Notes: generated by a model from the letters alone, not told the origin. Counted from the first letter of the stretch, positions 1 through 13,037 are shown. The stretch is DNA of 64,000 nt from Lepus europaeus (GCF_033115175.1 NC_084827.1:61627201-61691200); one strand, 5' to 3'. Translations and numbers: made by a program.

Positions 1-158
1 GAACACCATCCGGTGACGACTTCTTCGCGCGTAAAGTGCACTAGGGGACAGGGTCCTGGCCGGATCTGTAAACCCTCGACTGCCACCTGTCCACTCGTCC
101 AGACGGAAGCCCCGTGCCGGGGTCGGGGGCCGGCAGGCGGCGCCCTCGGCACCGCTCC

Positions 159-775
<617 letters not shown>

Positions 776-2790
776 GCAATATTTGTTTTTGCTAAACCCT
801 ATCCCTAACCTCTGTGTAGACTGGATCACTGCCTCCTTCAACTCTCACAGACTCTGCTAGTTCTTTTGTTATTGAACGCATTTATTTCTGCTTGTGCTGT
901 GGTGAGTGTGAACACCTGCCTCTTCTGTGAGTCTACAATCCCTTCGAAGGACGGACTTCCTAGCTCACACTGTTGCGTACAGTGTTTGTCAATGCCGTGT
1001 GTTTATAGTCAACAGGAAATTCATTCTCATATTTTTCAATTTTTGTGCTCACCATTGCTTTCTGTATTCCACTCCTTTCTTAAAGGTTCAAGTTCCTTCT
1101 TTCTAAGAAAATTCAGTATTTTTTTCAGCATGAGGGTCTTTGAGAAGTAAGTCTTCCCAGCCTTTGAGTATAAATGCCTTTCTTTGATCCACAGTTTTGA
1201 GAATTTATCTGGGTGTGAAATTCTAGACTGACAGTTGCTAATCGTTGGATTTTTTCCCCCTCCACACCTCACTTCTTTAGCATCTTCTCATATTGATGGT
1301 TCTTATTTGTCACAAATCTGCTCCCTGTCATATAGCTGTTCCTTCTCTGTATATGTGTGACTGTTTTCCTCTGGTGTCTTTTTAGGTTTTTTAAATTTTT
1401 TCCCCCTATGTATCGCCACAAGTACCGCTTGAAGTACCAAGGTGTGGACTTATCTTTATTCCGCGTGGTTAGCACACTTGGAGGAACTAATACTTCCTTC
1501 AGTTATTTTCAGTACACTTTCTATTCTCCATTTTGCGCCACGGAAAACCTTTTAGAAAGATGTTAGAGTTTTCTCAATCTATGACTTTTAACTGCTCCTT
1601 CACTTTTCTCTTTAAAAATTTTGTAAAATACACAGGTTCTCCTCCTGTTTTCAAGTCTTCCATCTTTTTCCTTGAGGTCTGAATATCACCTGACTTAGAA
1701 CTTTTAAAAACTGCTCCAACTCCCTTCAGAATACTTAAGACAAGTTTTCCATGAAATCATCTCCTACATTGTTGGCAAGAGTGCCGGCAGGAGGAGTGTG
1801 CGGCTCCAATTGCTGAAGTCTTCCCAGTTCTTCTTTTGCCCAATCCTTTAGAAATAGCCCAGCTCCCATGTTGCAGTTCCTTGTGTGGCAGCTCTGTGTG
1901 TTACAACCTCTCCTGTCCCTTTGGGTCGCAGCTTCTCCTCTCTGCCTGGTTGGGCGAGGTGCATGGCAGCTCCTCTTCCCTGCTAGGTTCTCTGGAGTAG
2001 GAGGCACATGGACAAGGAAGACTGAGCAAAGCAAAGGAAGTTCATTGAAACAAGCAGAGAGAGCTCCCAGCAAAACAGCAACTATCCCAGAAGTGTGCCA
2101 GCCAGGACTGCCTGACTTAGGATTTTTATGTCTCCAAATGAGGAAGTTTGCCCGATTGGTATATGCTAATAAGGACTTCTATGTGAATCAATCAGCGAGT
2201 CAGCAGAGCCTGAATGTGATTGGTTTGGCCAGGAACCTATCAGCAGTGGCCTAACTTGGAGTTCCTGTTATGGAGGGAAGTTAGAAGTGTACTCAACCTG
2301 GAGTGGGCAGAATGTCCTAAGCATACAATGTTTGAAGTTTATGTAATATATGTTTCCCCCGTCTGTCTGGGCTCCGGGGTGGTTATACCATGTATGCTTC
2401 TTCCTTTCCTTTCCAGGGGATCCTGGAGCCCCACTCAGCACTGCACGGGGTTTCTGAAGTGACCCGAATTTTTTAGAAAGGTTGTAATATTGGAATGGAG
2501 CAAGTTGTCGGAGCTTCATCATCTCTCATTTCCCCTTCTTCTACATCCATTCCTTTGTCTCTATCCTCCATGGACTTCTGACCCAAGGTGCTTTCCTGCT
2601 CATTAGTATTGAAAACAGTGACTCTGTCCAGGTTAAGCGGACTCTGAGATACCTGGTTTCTCAGGTAAAGGGAAAAGCCTGTCCTAAAAGAGTTGAATTT
2701 ACCCACAGAATACTGTATTCTGGGATTTAGATCATCTTCTTAGGAGATAATCACATATATACAGTAGATAATTTTTCCCAAATAGAATGC
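776..2790. other. No convincing gene; old repeat-like sequence
   Basis: Only short, unrelated ORFs are present. About 1,040-1,470 read on the minus strand has the look of an old L1/HAL1 ORF1 remnant. About 1,860-2,470 has LTR-like character: inverted CCAAT-like ATTGG motifs, a pyrimidine-rich stretch with a CTCCGGGGTGG motif, and no coding potential. A 77-codon minus-strand ORF at 2,473-2,706 has an acidic C-terminus (DVEEGEMRDDEAP) and could be a fragment of a coding exon, but I could not place it in a family. Confidence 0.3.
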
Positions 2791-2794
2791 TTTT

Positions 2795-3210
2795 AATTTT
2801 CAAGTAGCAACATTTATTTTTCACAAAAGGTAATATTGTGTCACAGTGATCCAAAGAAAGACAATACAAAACATCTCCCAACAATGCAAAAGGTATAGAT
2901 GTGATGCCAATACCTTCAGTTTCTCCCCCAATAATGAAAATATTAGCTGAAACAGCTTCACATGATGACTGCTTTTATAATTTCTTCTTCTAGAACAACT
3001 CAGAAAGCTTCGTCAAGGATGTGGGTTTTGTTTTTGTTTTTGTTTCTGTTTTTGCTGCCAAGTAACTGCTCAACAATGGCTTGATATTTTTGTTGTGCAA
3101 GGCCTTGCTGATAAGTTTCAAAAACCATGTCTTTGCTTGGAGCAAACTGAAGAGGGGCGGCGTCAGAGACCTCTTCATGGCTGTGCATGTCCACCACAGT
3201 GCTGTGGCAC
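2795..3210 (-). CDS. Possible terminal exon of an unidentified gene (coding part 3,000-3,210)
   Basis: On the minus strand a T-rich tract (about 3,243-3,232) precedes an acceptor-like TGATTGGCAG ending at 3,211. An open frame of about 70 codons follows, containing VVDMHSHEEVSDAAP and FETYQQGLAQQKYQAIVEQ, with a stop at 3,002-3,000. About 180 bases further on there is an AATAAA polyadenylation signal (plus-strand TTTATT at 2,813-2,818). Acceptor, ORF, stop and poly-A signal in the right order resemble the last exon of a spliced gene. The Lys/Asn run late in the ORF comes from an AAAAAC-type simple repeat, so the extreme C-terminus may be noise. I do not recognise the protein; a pseudogene fragment is equally possible. 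Confidence 0.3.
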
Positions 3211-3409
3211 CTGCCAATCATAATTGTGAATTAAAAAAAAAAACAAATTTAGCATTCTATATTGGTTCAGACTCCTCTTACTTAAAATACTGTCATTGAA
3301 AATTCTGTGAACTTCTTTTCAGCTCTGTTAATTTGGTATTGGTAACATTAAACAAATTGAAATGTTTTATTTGTATTCAATTGATGTAACATAGAATCTT
3401 ACAGTCCTT

Positions 3410-3662
3410 GGGCTGGCATTGTGGTGGAGGAGATGAAGCTGACATCTGCAACACTGCATCCATGAATGCGGGTTCAAATCCCAGCTGCTCCAGTTCCAAT
3501 CCAGCTCCCTGGTAATGCTCCTGGAAAAGCATCAGGGGATGGCCCAAGTGTTTGGGCCCCTGCCATCTACATGGGAGACTTGGATGGAGTTCTAGGCTCC
3601 TGGCTTTGGCCTGACCCAACCCTGGCCATTGCAGCTATTTGGGGGATGAACCAGAGGATGGA

Positions 3663-3711
<49 letters not shown>

Positions 3712-3772
3712 AAATAAATACAGCTAAGAAAGGTGCTGTCTAAGCATTAAATAAATAAATCTTTTTTTAAAG
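3410..3772 (+). mobile_element. CSINE (lagomorph C-repeat), full length
   Basis: It has a tRNA-derived head (GGCTGGCATTGTGG), a (CT)n tract and an AAATAAATAAATC tail. It is flanked by a 16-bp target-site duplication, GAATCTTACAGTCCTT, at 3,394-3,409 and 3,773-3,788, so both ends are exact. Confidence 0.9.
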
Positions 3773-4037
3773 GAATCTTACAGTCCTTATCTGTCAGGAA
3801 GTCCGTCTAGCATACTTGCTAGGGCTTTGAAACCCCTTAGTCTCATCTAATGTAAATTCCTAATTTAGTGTTGATAATGTTGGTGCAAATAGAAAAGTCT
3901 AATAACTTAACAAATGATGGTGTGTTTACATTTATGAAGGTGGCTAGGAATACATATGTTTTACTGACTGATGTATATTCAAAGACTACCATGATGATCA
4001 GGTTGTTAAATGTGTACTTTTAATAGTAGTAGTGGGC

Positions 4038-4366
4038 TTTTTTTTTTTTTTAAGATTTGTCTCTATGCTATCTTTATTTGAGAGGTAGAGTTACAGACAG
4101 TGAGAGGGAGAGACACCATCTGGTTCAGTCACCAGATGCTCAAAATGGCTGGAGCTGCGCCGATCAGAAGCCAGGAGCCAGGTGCTTCTTCCTGGTCTTC
4201 CATGAGGCTGCAGGGGCCCAAGGACTTGGGCCGTCTTCTACTGCTTTCCCAGGCCATAGCAGAGAGCTGGATTGGAAGAGGAGCAGCCGGGACTAGAACT
4301 GGCACCCATATAGGATGCCAGCACCCCAGGCAGAGGATTAACCTACTGCGGCACGACACCGACCCC
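4038..4366 (-). mobile_element. CSINE, minus strand
   Basis: The poly-A end is on the left as a T run, and the GTCGGTGTCGTGCCGC head is on the right. The 10-bp target-site duplication AGTAGTGGGC lies at 4,028-4,037 and 4,367-4,376. Confidence 0.85.
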
Positions 4367-4376
4367 AGTAGTGGGC

Positions 4377-5480
4377 GTTTTGCATATACTATTTCATTTA
4401 AACCTCCATAAAACCTTTTAAGATGCGTATCATTGTGCCCAATGGGAGGAATGAGAAAATTAAGACTCAGGGAGGTAACGAATTTTGTTCACTATTGTAG
4501 GGGGTGACAAAATAATAACTCTGTTTCATATGGCTCCAAGGTCTGTACTTTAATGATTTTACAATGCAATGCAGGCAAGTATTGCTGCTGCCTTTAAAAA
4601 AATAGATGTCCTAGCTCAAACTGGATCCACGTGTCCTTGTAAAGGTCCTTGTAAAACAAAATATATTTTTCAACTGTTGGAACAGAGACTTCAGCATTGG
4701 GTGATCTGCTGAAGTGTGTGTCAAAGCCAGAATGGAATCTAAGTGTGCTGTGCTTCCCCAACACTGTCGTCCTTGACAAGCCTCTAAACTCTCAGAAACT
4801 GTACAAGGCATTAAAGGAACAGGGTTGCTCATCCTGCTGCATCTAGGCACTGGTTTATTCACGCTTCCACCAAGTGTTCATCTGCTTGCTGTGTTGCCCG
4901 ACCTGCATTTCTCACCTTCTTCTGGGAAAACACTTTTCTCTTGAGACAAATTCTGTAGTCCTGTGGAAGCTGTTGTTTTCTTGAAAGACTCAATACCCTA
5001 GGGTGCTGCTGATCGGGTTGGGGGTCTCTTGACCATGCTGTCTAATCACAATATCTCATTCCATGGCCATAGATTATTAAACTGGGATGATTGAAGCAGG
5101 AATCTGTTAACTACTGAGAAAAGGGGGGCTTGCAGAAGTTCATTTGCCCACAGTATCACAAGCTGGAAGTTTTGAGGCTAGGAATTGACAATAAAATAGA
5201 ATACTGAGATCTTTTTAGTTTTTTTTAATGAATTTTTAACTGGATGAAATGTACTGTTAATAGGGAAGGCAAGGAATAACTAATAAAGGTAAAATATAAC
5301 TCAGTTTGCAAAGCAAGTTAAAAAAGCTAAATATATGTGTTATAGTTAGGGTTACCCATTTGCTTTAAAATCTGACAGTGACTGATCACCTAGAAGGACA
5401 GCTCCAAGTCCAGCTTCAGCTATACCAGCTTCAGCTTACCCAGGGAAAGGATGTGCTTTCAAGGTCATCTAGGTGTTATC
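4377..5480. other. Non-coding, nothing recognised
   Basis: This is moderately AT-rich sequence. The ORFs are under 85 codons with no recognisable motif, and no clear repeat family or regulatory structure was seen. Confidence 0.5.
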
Positions 5481-5484
5481 AGAA

Positions 5485-5806
5485 CTGAGTTCCTTGGGGC
5501 TGTAGAACTGAAGTCTTTATTTCCTTGAGGCCAACAGCAGTACTTGACAAAATGCTCTCCCTGTACCCTCCATCTCAAATGTCTCTGAATTCCCACTGTC
5601 ACATTGATACAGGTGTTAAGGACACATGTGATTACATTGGGCCCACATGGATAATCCAAGGTAATTATATTTTCCTAAAATCTACAGCCTCAATTACAGC
5701 CACAGAAGTCCCTTTTGCAGTGTCACATACCACATTCACAGGTCCAAGGATTAGGCAAGGCATTTTAGGTGGCCATTACTCTGCCTACCACAATGACTAT
5801 TTCTCT
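5485..5806. repeat. Ancient mammalian interspersed repeat (family not assigned)
   Basis: The stretch contains phrases typical of an old mammal-wide repeat, such as GATTACATTGGGCCCACATGG and GGCCATTACTCTGCCTACCA. It ends where a young L1 fragment was inserted. Confidence 0.45.
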
Positions 5807-5819
5807 AGAATTGTTTTCT

Positions 5820-6506
5820 TTTTTTTTCTTATTTTTAACTTTTATTTAATGAATATAAATTTCCAAAGTACAGCTTATGGATTACAATGGCTTCCCCCCC
5901 CATAACTTCCCTCCCACCCGCAACCTTCCCCTTTCCCGCTCATTTCCTCTTACATTCACATCAAGATTCATTTTCAATTATCGTTATATACAGAAGATCA
6001 TTTTAGTATGTATTAAGTAAAGATTTCAACAGTTTGCACCCACATAGAAACACAAAGTGAAAAATACTGTTTGAGTACTAGTTATAGCATTAAATCACAA
6101 TGTACAGCACATTAAGATCCTACATGAGGAGTAAGAGCACAGTGACTCCTGTTGTTGACTTAACAATTTGACACTCTTGTTTATGGCATCATTAATCTTC
6201 CTAGGCTCTAGTCATGAGTTGCCAAAGCTATGGAAGCCTTGCAAGTTCACCGACTCTTATCATATTTAGACAAGGTCATAGTCAAAGTGGAAGTTCTCTC
6301 CTCCCTTCAGAGAAAGGTACCTCCTTCTTTGATGACCTGTTCTGTCCACTGGGATCTCACTCGCAGAGATCTTTCATTTAGGTCATTTTTTTTTGCCAGA
6401 GTGTCTTGGCTTTCCATGCCTGAAATACTCTCATAGGCTTTTCAGCAGGATCGAATGCCTTAAGGGCTGATTCTGAGGCCAGAGTGCTGTTTAGGACATT
6501 TGCCAT
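5820..6506 (-). mobile_element. Young L1 3' end, 5'-truncated
   Basis: It reads as antisense L1 3'UTR, starting AACTTTTATTTAATGAATAT with the C-rich complement of the purine tract. An imperfect 13-bp target-site duplication flanks it: AGAATTGTTTTCT at 5,807-5,819 and AGAACTGTTTTCT at 6,507-6,519. No ORF2 sequence is included. Confidence 0.85.
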
Positions 6507-6519
6507 AGAACTGTTTTCT

Positions 6520-8869
6520 AGCATGTTCCTCACTGAGATGATTTAGAGAATTATCTTACACCAACATGATTATATTTGTTTTGCATATAGCATCAAGGTT
6601 TTTTTTTTAAATAAAGAGACTGGAAATTCTTAGACATTATGAACCAGGTCATAAAGGTTCCTAGAATGAGGGATTAACTATGGATACAGAAGAAGGAAAG
6701 ATCTAAAATAGATAAGGAAATCAGTAAACCCTATAAATGTAATATAAATGTAAATGATACAGGAGCAATGCAGATGCCTATTTTACCTAGCTACAGAAGA
6801 ATATAGTGTCAAACATTGACTGTAAAAAACCATTCAAATATAGATATTTTCCTGAAGGCATTGTCTATTTATATGCAAGATAATCTATTCTGCACAATAT
6901 TGGATTCATTTTGTTTGAAATTCAATGAAATTATTTTCCAACATGAAAAGAATCACAAAAGAGTTTAATTTCCCATTTTACCCAACTATTAATCGGAATA
7001 AAATTAATGAATAGTACAGACTTTTAGAGAGTCTAGTGTTTTTTGGGTATCATGCTAGACCCTAAAGATAGACATATATCCGATTACATTCCATGCCTGC
7101 AGGAAACTGGAAGACATATACGCAAATAAATTATAATATTGTGCAGCAAGGGCAAAATGTGAGGCAGGCACAGGTGGAAGGAATAATGTATGCTATGAAG
7201 TAGCAAGGAAGATTTTCCTGGTTGAAGGATAGATAAATCTCCACATGGGTAGGGTGGAAGGAAAGCTAAGCCAGCAGCATGAACAAAAGAAACAAGTGTG
7301 AAAAGGCACAGGGTATTTGGGGAAGAGCAAGTCTGAGAGGATGATGAAGAATGGGGGACAAGGACCCAGGAGGTCAGCAGGGCCAGAGCCTGTCAGGCCA
7401 TATTGCTTATTCTATGGGGAGAAAGCAATAGCAAAAGCTTTTTGATCAGGGAAAACACATGATCGGACTTGTAATTTCCAAAGATTACGTTCGCCGCACA
7501 GAGGAGACTAACTAGGTGGGAGGTTAGCTACAGGCTGGAAAACCAGCCTAAACTACAGCAGTGGCAATGACAAAGTAGAGCAAAGACGCGAGAGATTCTG
7601 CAGTAAGGCACATCACAGGAACTTCACGCGTAATTCAGTGTGTGGTGGTGGGGAGGGGAGGGGAAGAAATGGGAAGGGGAAGCTAAGGAAACATTGAGAG
7701 TTACTTGAAAATCTTTGATATTGGAGGAAAACCTGGATAAATTAGAGAATGAAGGAAACCAAGGGCAATGCTATAATTTGGCCTCTTCTTGCCCAAACTT
7801 TGGTTATGCTCCTCTGAGATGTCTTCTTACCCACTTCGGCCCAGCATTATATGAATGAAATGCATGGTTTGTGTTTCTTAAATAAAAGGTTTCTGGGAAA
7901 AAAGTAAAATCAAAGTAAATCTTCCTAAAGTCCAGTTTTTGCAGGAATCCCGCCACGTCATTTTAGAAAGATTCTCCCACCGTTGATAAGAAATCACCTG
8001 CATATGCCTTCAGCAAGAATCGTTTTGCGTTGGTTTAGCAAGGATGTCCCGCACCACGGATGTCACGTTAGTAGTTTTCTACCTACTGAGCACTTGCTGT
8101 GCTGATGGACTGTGAATCCCAGCTTGTCTTTGTTGTATGGGATCTGAGGCTGATCGCCATCCCCTGTGGTGGTAGTCTTGCCATCTGTTCCAACACTTCT
8201 GAATTGGGTTCCTTTGCCATTTTAACAGGGGTCAGAAGCACTTTTTTCTTTATGGGGAGAAATCGCTGTCTCAAGACCTCGAGTTACTTCCACACTCCTC
8301 TAAGGTGTAATTTGGCCACACATCTTTCATTTGGCTGGCTTAGACACTGAGGGGATTTGCCAGGCATTATGATGTACGCAATTTAGCCACTTGTGCCACA
8401 AGACCCTAGCAAGCTGGCTCCCCAGCCTCGATTTCAAAACACTTGTACCGACAGTCTAGCACCCACGATGTTTGGAAGCTCATACATTTCCCTGCCTTGA
8501 GGACTTCACAGAAATCTCGGGGGGGGGGGGGTTCTGATGTTTTGACGCTCAGGAGAAGGTGCAGAATGTTGGTATAATCTTGAAGATGAGGACTAGTCAA
8601 AACTACGTTTCTACTTTCCTCACTTCAACACAATTGCAAGGTCACTTAAATAGAGGAGCTGTTGCAACTCCCTAAATTCACTGCTGTAGCCGAAAAGCTG
8701 CCCTTAACAACATGCAAAGGAATGGCATGGCTGTGTTGTAATAAAACCTTTTCTTGGGCATATTGAAGTCTGAATGTCATGTCATCGCCACGTATCCGCA
8801 CACATACTCCCCCCTCCCCTTTTGAACCACTGAAAAATGTGAACAATCATTCTTAGCTCAGAGCTTTTC
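6520..8869. other. Non-coding, nothing recognised apart from a poly-G run
   Basis: There are no ORFs with recognisable motifs and no clear young repeats. An uninterrupted run of 13 G lies at about 8,519-8,531, and a GGGGAGGGGAGGGG stretch near 7,650-7,680. This is the largest apparently repeat-poor block in the left half of the window. Confidence 0.5.
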
Positions 8870-9720
8870 AGAAACACGCGGGGGCTGGCTGATCCGGTCC
8901 ACAGAAAACGTCGGAAGTAATTTAGAAAAGAGTGTTAAGTGTGAAGCCACTTGTGACAGTCTGTGCTAACTTCCGGCACGATCAAAGGCGTGAGAGCTTC
9001 CGCGTGACATTTGGTCCGGATGGCCATGCCCAGGAGAGGCTGGGCGAGGTGTCCTCCGTAGGAACCTTGACAGCAGCGTGGGGCGACCCGGCCCTGCCCT
9101 CTACCTCCCGGAGGGCCGTGGGTCACTTCCGCTGGGGCGGGGCGGGGCCGAGCGCGTGGTGCCCTGGCTCCAGCGCCCAGGTTTGTGTTGGAAGCTCAGC
9201 TGATTCGGGCCAGCTGGGGAGGACGTCAGTGCCTGGAAGAGTCGACCGCCGCTGCCACCAGAGTGACCGCGAGGGGACAGGAGCGGGATGATAGGAGGCC
9301 GACTGGTCGTTCTGGGCGCCCTGTCTGGGGCCACTTCCAGAATAAGACGGTGGTGGGGAAGTGTCTGACTTGGGGGAGGTCCCGGGACCGAGGTTGGGAG
9401 CCCGTGGCCGGTGGGTGCGCAGCCCTGTCCGCTCCCCTCGGGGTGGCTGTCGCTGCACGAGAGGCGCAGGCTGTCCGGGTTCCTCCGGCTGGGCCCCGCG
9501 GCTCCTGCGCCAGCCCCGGCCTCCCAGCCCAGTCCCGCCCGGAGTCGCTGTCAAAGCGGTTTCCCTGTTCCCTGTCACTCTCAGCCACGTCTGTGTGGCC
9601 TGTGCTTCTGCTGCTTGGTGTTTTTATTCATCGGCGATTTCTTTTTGGCTCCGCCCACAATCGAGTCTGTCCCCGCCTTCAGCGCCTTAAGCGGGTTGAG
9701 GTGTGAGCGCTTTCAAAGGC
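8870..9720. promoter_or_regulatory. CpG-island-like block, possible promoter
   Basis: CpG dinucleotides and G+C rise abruptly here, after depleted sequence on both sides. Examples are GGGGCGGGGCGGGGCCGAGCG near 9,135, which contains GC-box/Sp1-type sites, and CCCGCGGCTCC near 9,496. Several frames are open on both strands, as expected for GC-rich DNA, but none shows a recognisable domain. A single CpG-rich peak in a mammalian genome usually marks a promoter or first exon. I see no diagnostic splice donor or known 5' exon, so direction and gene are unknown. Confidence 0.5.
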
Positions 9721-9914
9721 GAAGCTGCAGCCATCAGGGAGTCGCCGTGCTTCCAGTCCTGGATGGGGTCTGCCTGCGTGCTGGGAGGACCCTGGGACAA
9801 GGAGAGCTTGAAAAGCTTAGGTGTGGCGTGGGGACTGCCACAGAATCCCATGCAGTTTCCGTTGACGTTTGTATCCAGGTTTTGTAGTCCTAAGTTTTGA
9901 AACTTCTACAAGGA

Positions 9915-10033
9915 CTAAAGTGTTTTTGCAGTGGATCAGGAAAATAACGTTATGTCATATTAACATTGTAATATTAACGCGGTATCACACGAAGAATTTT
10001 TATACCTGGGGATTTTAAAAAATATATACTCAG
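9915..10033. repeat. Left copy of a 119-bp direct duplication
   Basis: This matches 10,837-10,955 over 119 bases with no indel and about five substitutions by eye. It starts CTAAAGTGTTTTTGCAGTGG and ends AAATATATACTCAG. Confidence 0.85.
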
Positions 10034-10172
10034 CACGGAACTGACAGCTTATGCCTTGGAAGGATGTCAGATCCAGCCCACTATGGTCGTTTTGTAAAGT
10101 CGCTTATGCAGACTAGTTGTTCTTTCAGTAGAAGGTCATCCTACTTCATAATTTTTATTAATGAAATGTCTT

Positions 10173-10223
10173 TTTTTAAAAAAAGATTTATTTATTTATT
10201 TGAAAGAGTTGCAGAGAGAGGAC

Positions 10224-10255
<32 letters not shown>

Positions 10256-10513
10256 GTCTTCTATCCGCTGGTTCTCTCCCCAATTGGCCGCAATGGCCAG
10301 AGCTGTGTGGATCGGAGCTAGGAGCCAGGAGCTTCCTCTGGGTCTCCTACGTGGGTGCAGGGGCCCAAGGACTTGGGCCATCTTCTACTGCTATCCCAGG
10401 CCATAGCAGAGAGCTGGATCAGAAGAGGAGCAGCCGGGATTAGAACTGGCACCCATATGGGATGCCGGTACTTCTGGCCAGGGCGTTAACCCGCTGCGCC
10501 ACAGCGCCGGCCC
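10173..10513 (-). mobile_element. CSINE, minus strand
   Basis: A T-rich end is followed by (GA)n and the head complement GCGCCACAGCGCCGGCCC. The target-site duplication TGAAATGTCTT lies at 10,162-10,172 and 10,514-10,524. The well-preserved GCGCCGGCCC suggests a young copy. Confidence 0.9.
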
Positions 10514-10836
10514 TGAAATGTCTTCTTAATGTTGATCCTGTTCTTCTATTTCTGTCTGAGATCTAAATTAAAATCTTAGAAACACTGTCCTTTGATGAGT
10601 GAGGTTGAATGAAAGACACAGTGTCTGTTAGTTTACAAGTTCACTTGTTTCCCATGCAGAGTTGGTGCAAGAACAGTCTGTACTTTGGGTTTTTTTTTCC
10701 CCCAGTGGAGACAGGGATTGTGCAGAGGCTGGGCATTGCTTCACTTGGGTGGGATGTATATTTGTAAAAAGGTCAGTGTTAGAACGCCTGGCCTTAGAGA
10801 CCTCTCTGTCCAGAGATTTCTTAGCTCTAGCCTGCT

Positions 10837-10955
10837 CTAAAGTGTTTTTGCAGTGGATCAGGAAAATAACGTTATGCCATATTAACATTGTAATATTAAC
10901 GCAGTATCATATGAAGAATGTTTATACCTGGGGATTTTAAAAAATATATACTCAG
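10837..10955. repeat. Right copy of the 119-bp direct duplication
   Basis: It is the partner of 9,915-10,033, offset by 922 bases. A CSINE2 begins immediately at its right edge. Confidence 0.85.
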
Positions 10956-11200
10956 GCCGGCGCCGTGGCTTAACAGGCTAATCCTCCACCTTGCGGCGCC
11001 GGCACACTGGGTTCTAGTCCCGGTTGGGGCGCCGGATTCTATCCCGGTTGCCCCTCTTCCAGGCCAGCTCTCTGCTATGGCCCGGGAAGGCAGTGGAGGA
11101 TGGCCCAAGTCCTTGGGCCCTGCACCCGCATGGGAGACCAGGAGAAGCACCTGGCTCCTGGCTTCGGATCAGCGAGATGCTGGGAAGCAGCATGGTCCTG
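10956..11200 (+). mobile_element. CSINE2, 3'-truncated
   Basis: It begins GCCGGCGCCGTGGCTTAACAG and follows the CSINE2 body as far as the GGCTTCGGATCAGCG block. The pyrimidine tract and poly-A tail are then missing. The sequence after 11,200 is not SINE. Confidence 0.8.
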
Positions 11201-11689
11201 ATTCGGTTTCCAGCACGCCGACCTTCTGGCATATCTTCTCTCCTGTGCTGTAGTTTTCCTGGAAGGCTTTTCCCCTTTTGCCTAACTCTGGATCGTACTC
11301 AAAGCCCTATCCGTGTCCTCTGTTAGTCAGCATTTTAACACAGGAGACCCAACGTCTGTGAATATCCTAAAAAGTCATGAAACTACAGTGATTTTTCCCA
11401 ATAATCATTTTTCACTGAAGAGGGGCTTTTATCAGATGCCATGATCCCCAGATACTCAGGTGTTGTTACTGTAAACTGTCCTTCCTTGAGTCCAGCCAGC
11501 CTTCCTCACTGTGTTGCTAACTCAACATGCAAACCCACGTTCTGTGTACATTGCCATTTAAGTGTCCCACCCTCACTTCTTCCTGGAAATCCAAAAGAAA
11601 ATTTACTTTGCCTCTCCAATTAACTCCTTCCTGGATTCTTTATATCCACAGGTGACATTCTCCCCATGTCTCTGATTTAAATCCTCCCA

Positions 11690-12048
11690 GTGGGCGGGCG
11701 CTGTGGCATAGAGGGTAAAGCTGCTGCCTGCAGTGCCAGCATCCCATATGAGTGCCGGTTCATGTTCTGGCTGCTACACTTCTGATCCAGCTCTCTGGTA
11801 TACCCTGGGAAAGCAGAAGAAGATGGCCCAAGTCCTTGGGCACCTGCACCCATGTGGGAAGACCTGGAGGAAGCTCCTGGCTCCTGGCTTTGGATCAGCG
11901 TAGCTCCAGCCTTTGTGGCCAGTGGATGGAGGATGGATTTTCTCTGTCTCTCTCTCTCTCTCGCTCTCTCTCCCTCCCTCCCTGCCTGCCTCTCCTTCTC
12001 TCTCCGTGTAACTCTTTCAAATAAACAAATCTTAAAAAAAAAAACAAA
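11690..12048 (+). mobile_element. CSINE
   Basis: It has a GGGCGGGCGCTGTGGC head, a (CT)n tract at about 11,940-12,003 and an AAATAAACAAATCTTAAAAA tail. A short repeat, AAATCCTC, sits on each side. Confidence 0.8.
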
Positions 12049-13037
12049 TAAATCCTCACAATTCTCATGTGCCCACTCTTTCCTTACAGCATCCTTGGTT
12101 GCCTGCTTTCAAAACGTGCCTCAGTGTAACCCTCCTCTCCTTTCTGGCCTGTTAATTCAGGCGCTTGTCACTTCTGTCCTGTGAAGTAATTAAGTGGCAT
12201 CTTCTGTGAATTCTTTCTTTCCATCCTCAACTGGGTCTCCACTGGCAATCCCCTTAATCTCTCAGGCTAAAATTCCATTCCTTTCCCTGCTGGTTGGTCC
12301 AAGCCTCTCCATTCTACGTATTCCTCCCTTGCATTTTTGACACTTCTGTCTGCCTTGCTCTTCCTCTCAGTCCTTGGTGGTACCTCTCAACTATTCGTTC
12401 TTCCCTGTATCTTTGTACAATCTAACTTTGGTTATGGCTGACTTTACTCTCAAAACACTTACCTTCCGCTTACTCATGTTGTGATTTGGGAGCAGTTAAT
12501 CTTGTTGACTTTGTTGATCCTCTCTATGTTTTATAACTTTTGCTCAATAGTTGTAGTTTCTGAGAGAGGAATACTGAAGTCTCTCATCATCACCAAGAAA
12601 TTCTCTAATCTCCCTGTAATAGTTTCCATTTTGGCCACATACACTGTATTTCAGTGTATTTCATACTGTATTTCAGATCAATAGTACATTCACCATCAGT
12701 CATGATGGTTGCATCTCATTGGAAGGAAGCAATGCAAACCTTCTACCACGGTCGAGGCTGACATTGTGCCGCCTTCTGCCTGAGCCTTGCGCCCATTTCT
12801 CTGATTCTTCCCTCCCTTACTTCCCTTCATCCACCTTTTCATTCTTGCTCTTCCTGAGTATAGAAAGCTCATTTCTTGCTCTGAAGTGTTGATTGCTATT
12901 TTTCTCTGCCTAGAATGCCTTTTATTTTCCCCTCAGATTCTTTTAATAATTTTCCTCCTTGGTTCATTCAAGTCTCCACCAAAATGTCAACTCATTTCTT
13001 CCTCTGACCACATGATCTAAAAAGCACTCTCTGGGTG
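12049..13037. other. Non-coding, nothing recognised
   Basis: The sequence is pyrimidine-rich (many TTCCTCC/CTTCCC runs) without a recognisable ORF or repeat family. Confidence 0.4.

Noticed and set aside
2473-2706. 77-codon minus-strand ORF with acidic C-terminus
   Set aside because: Looks more protein-like than most, but lies beyond the poly-A signal of the candidate exon and has no family match or convincing splice sites.
9123-9887. Overlapping ORFs of 100-170 codons in the CpG block
   Set aside because: Open frames occur on both strands at once, as expected from high GC, and none has a recognisable motif.
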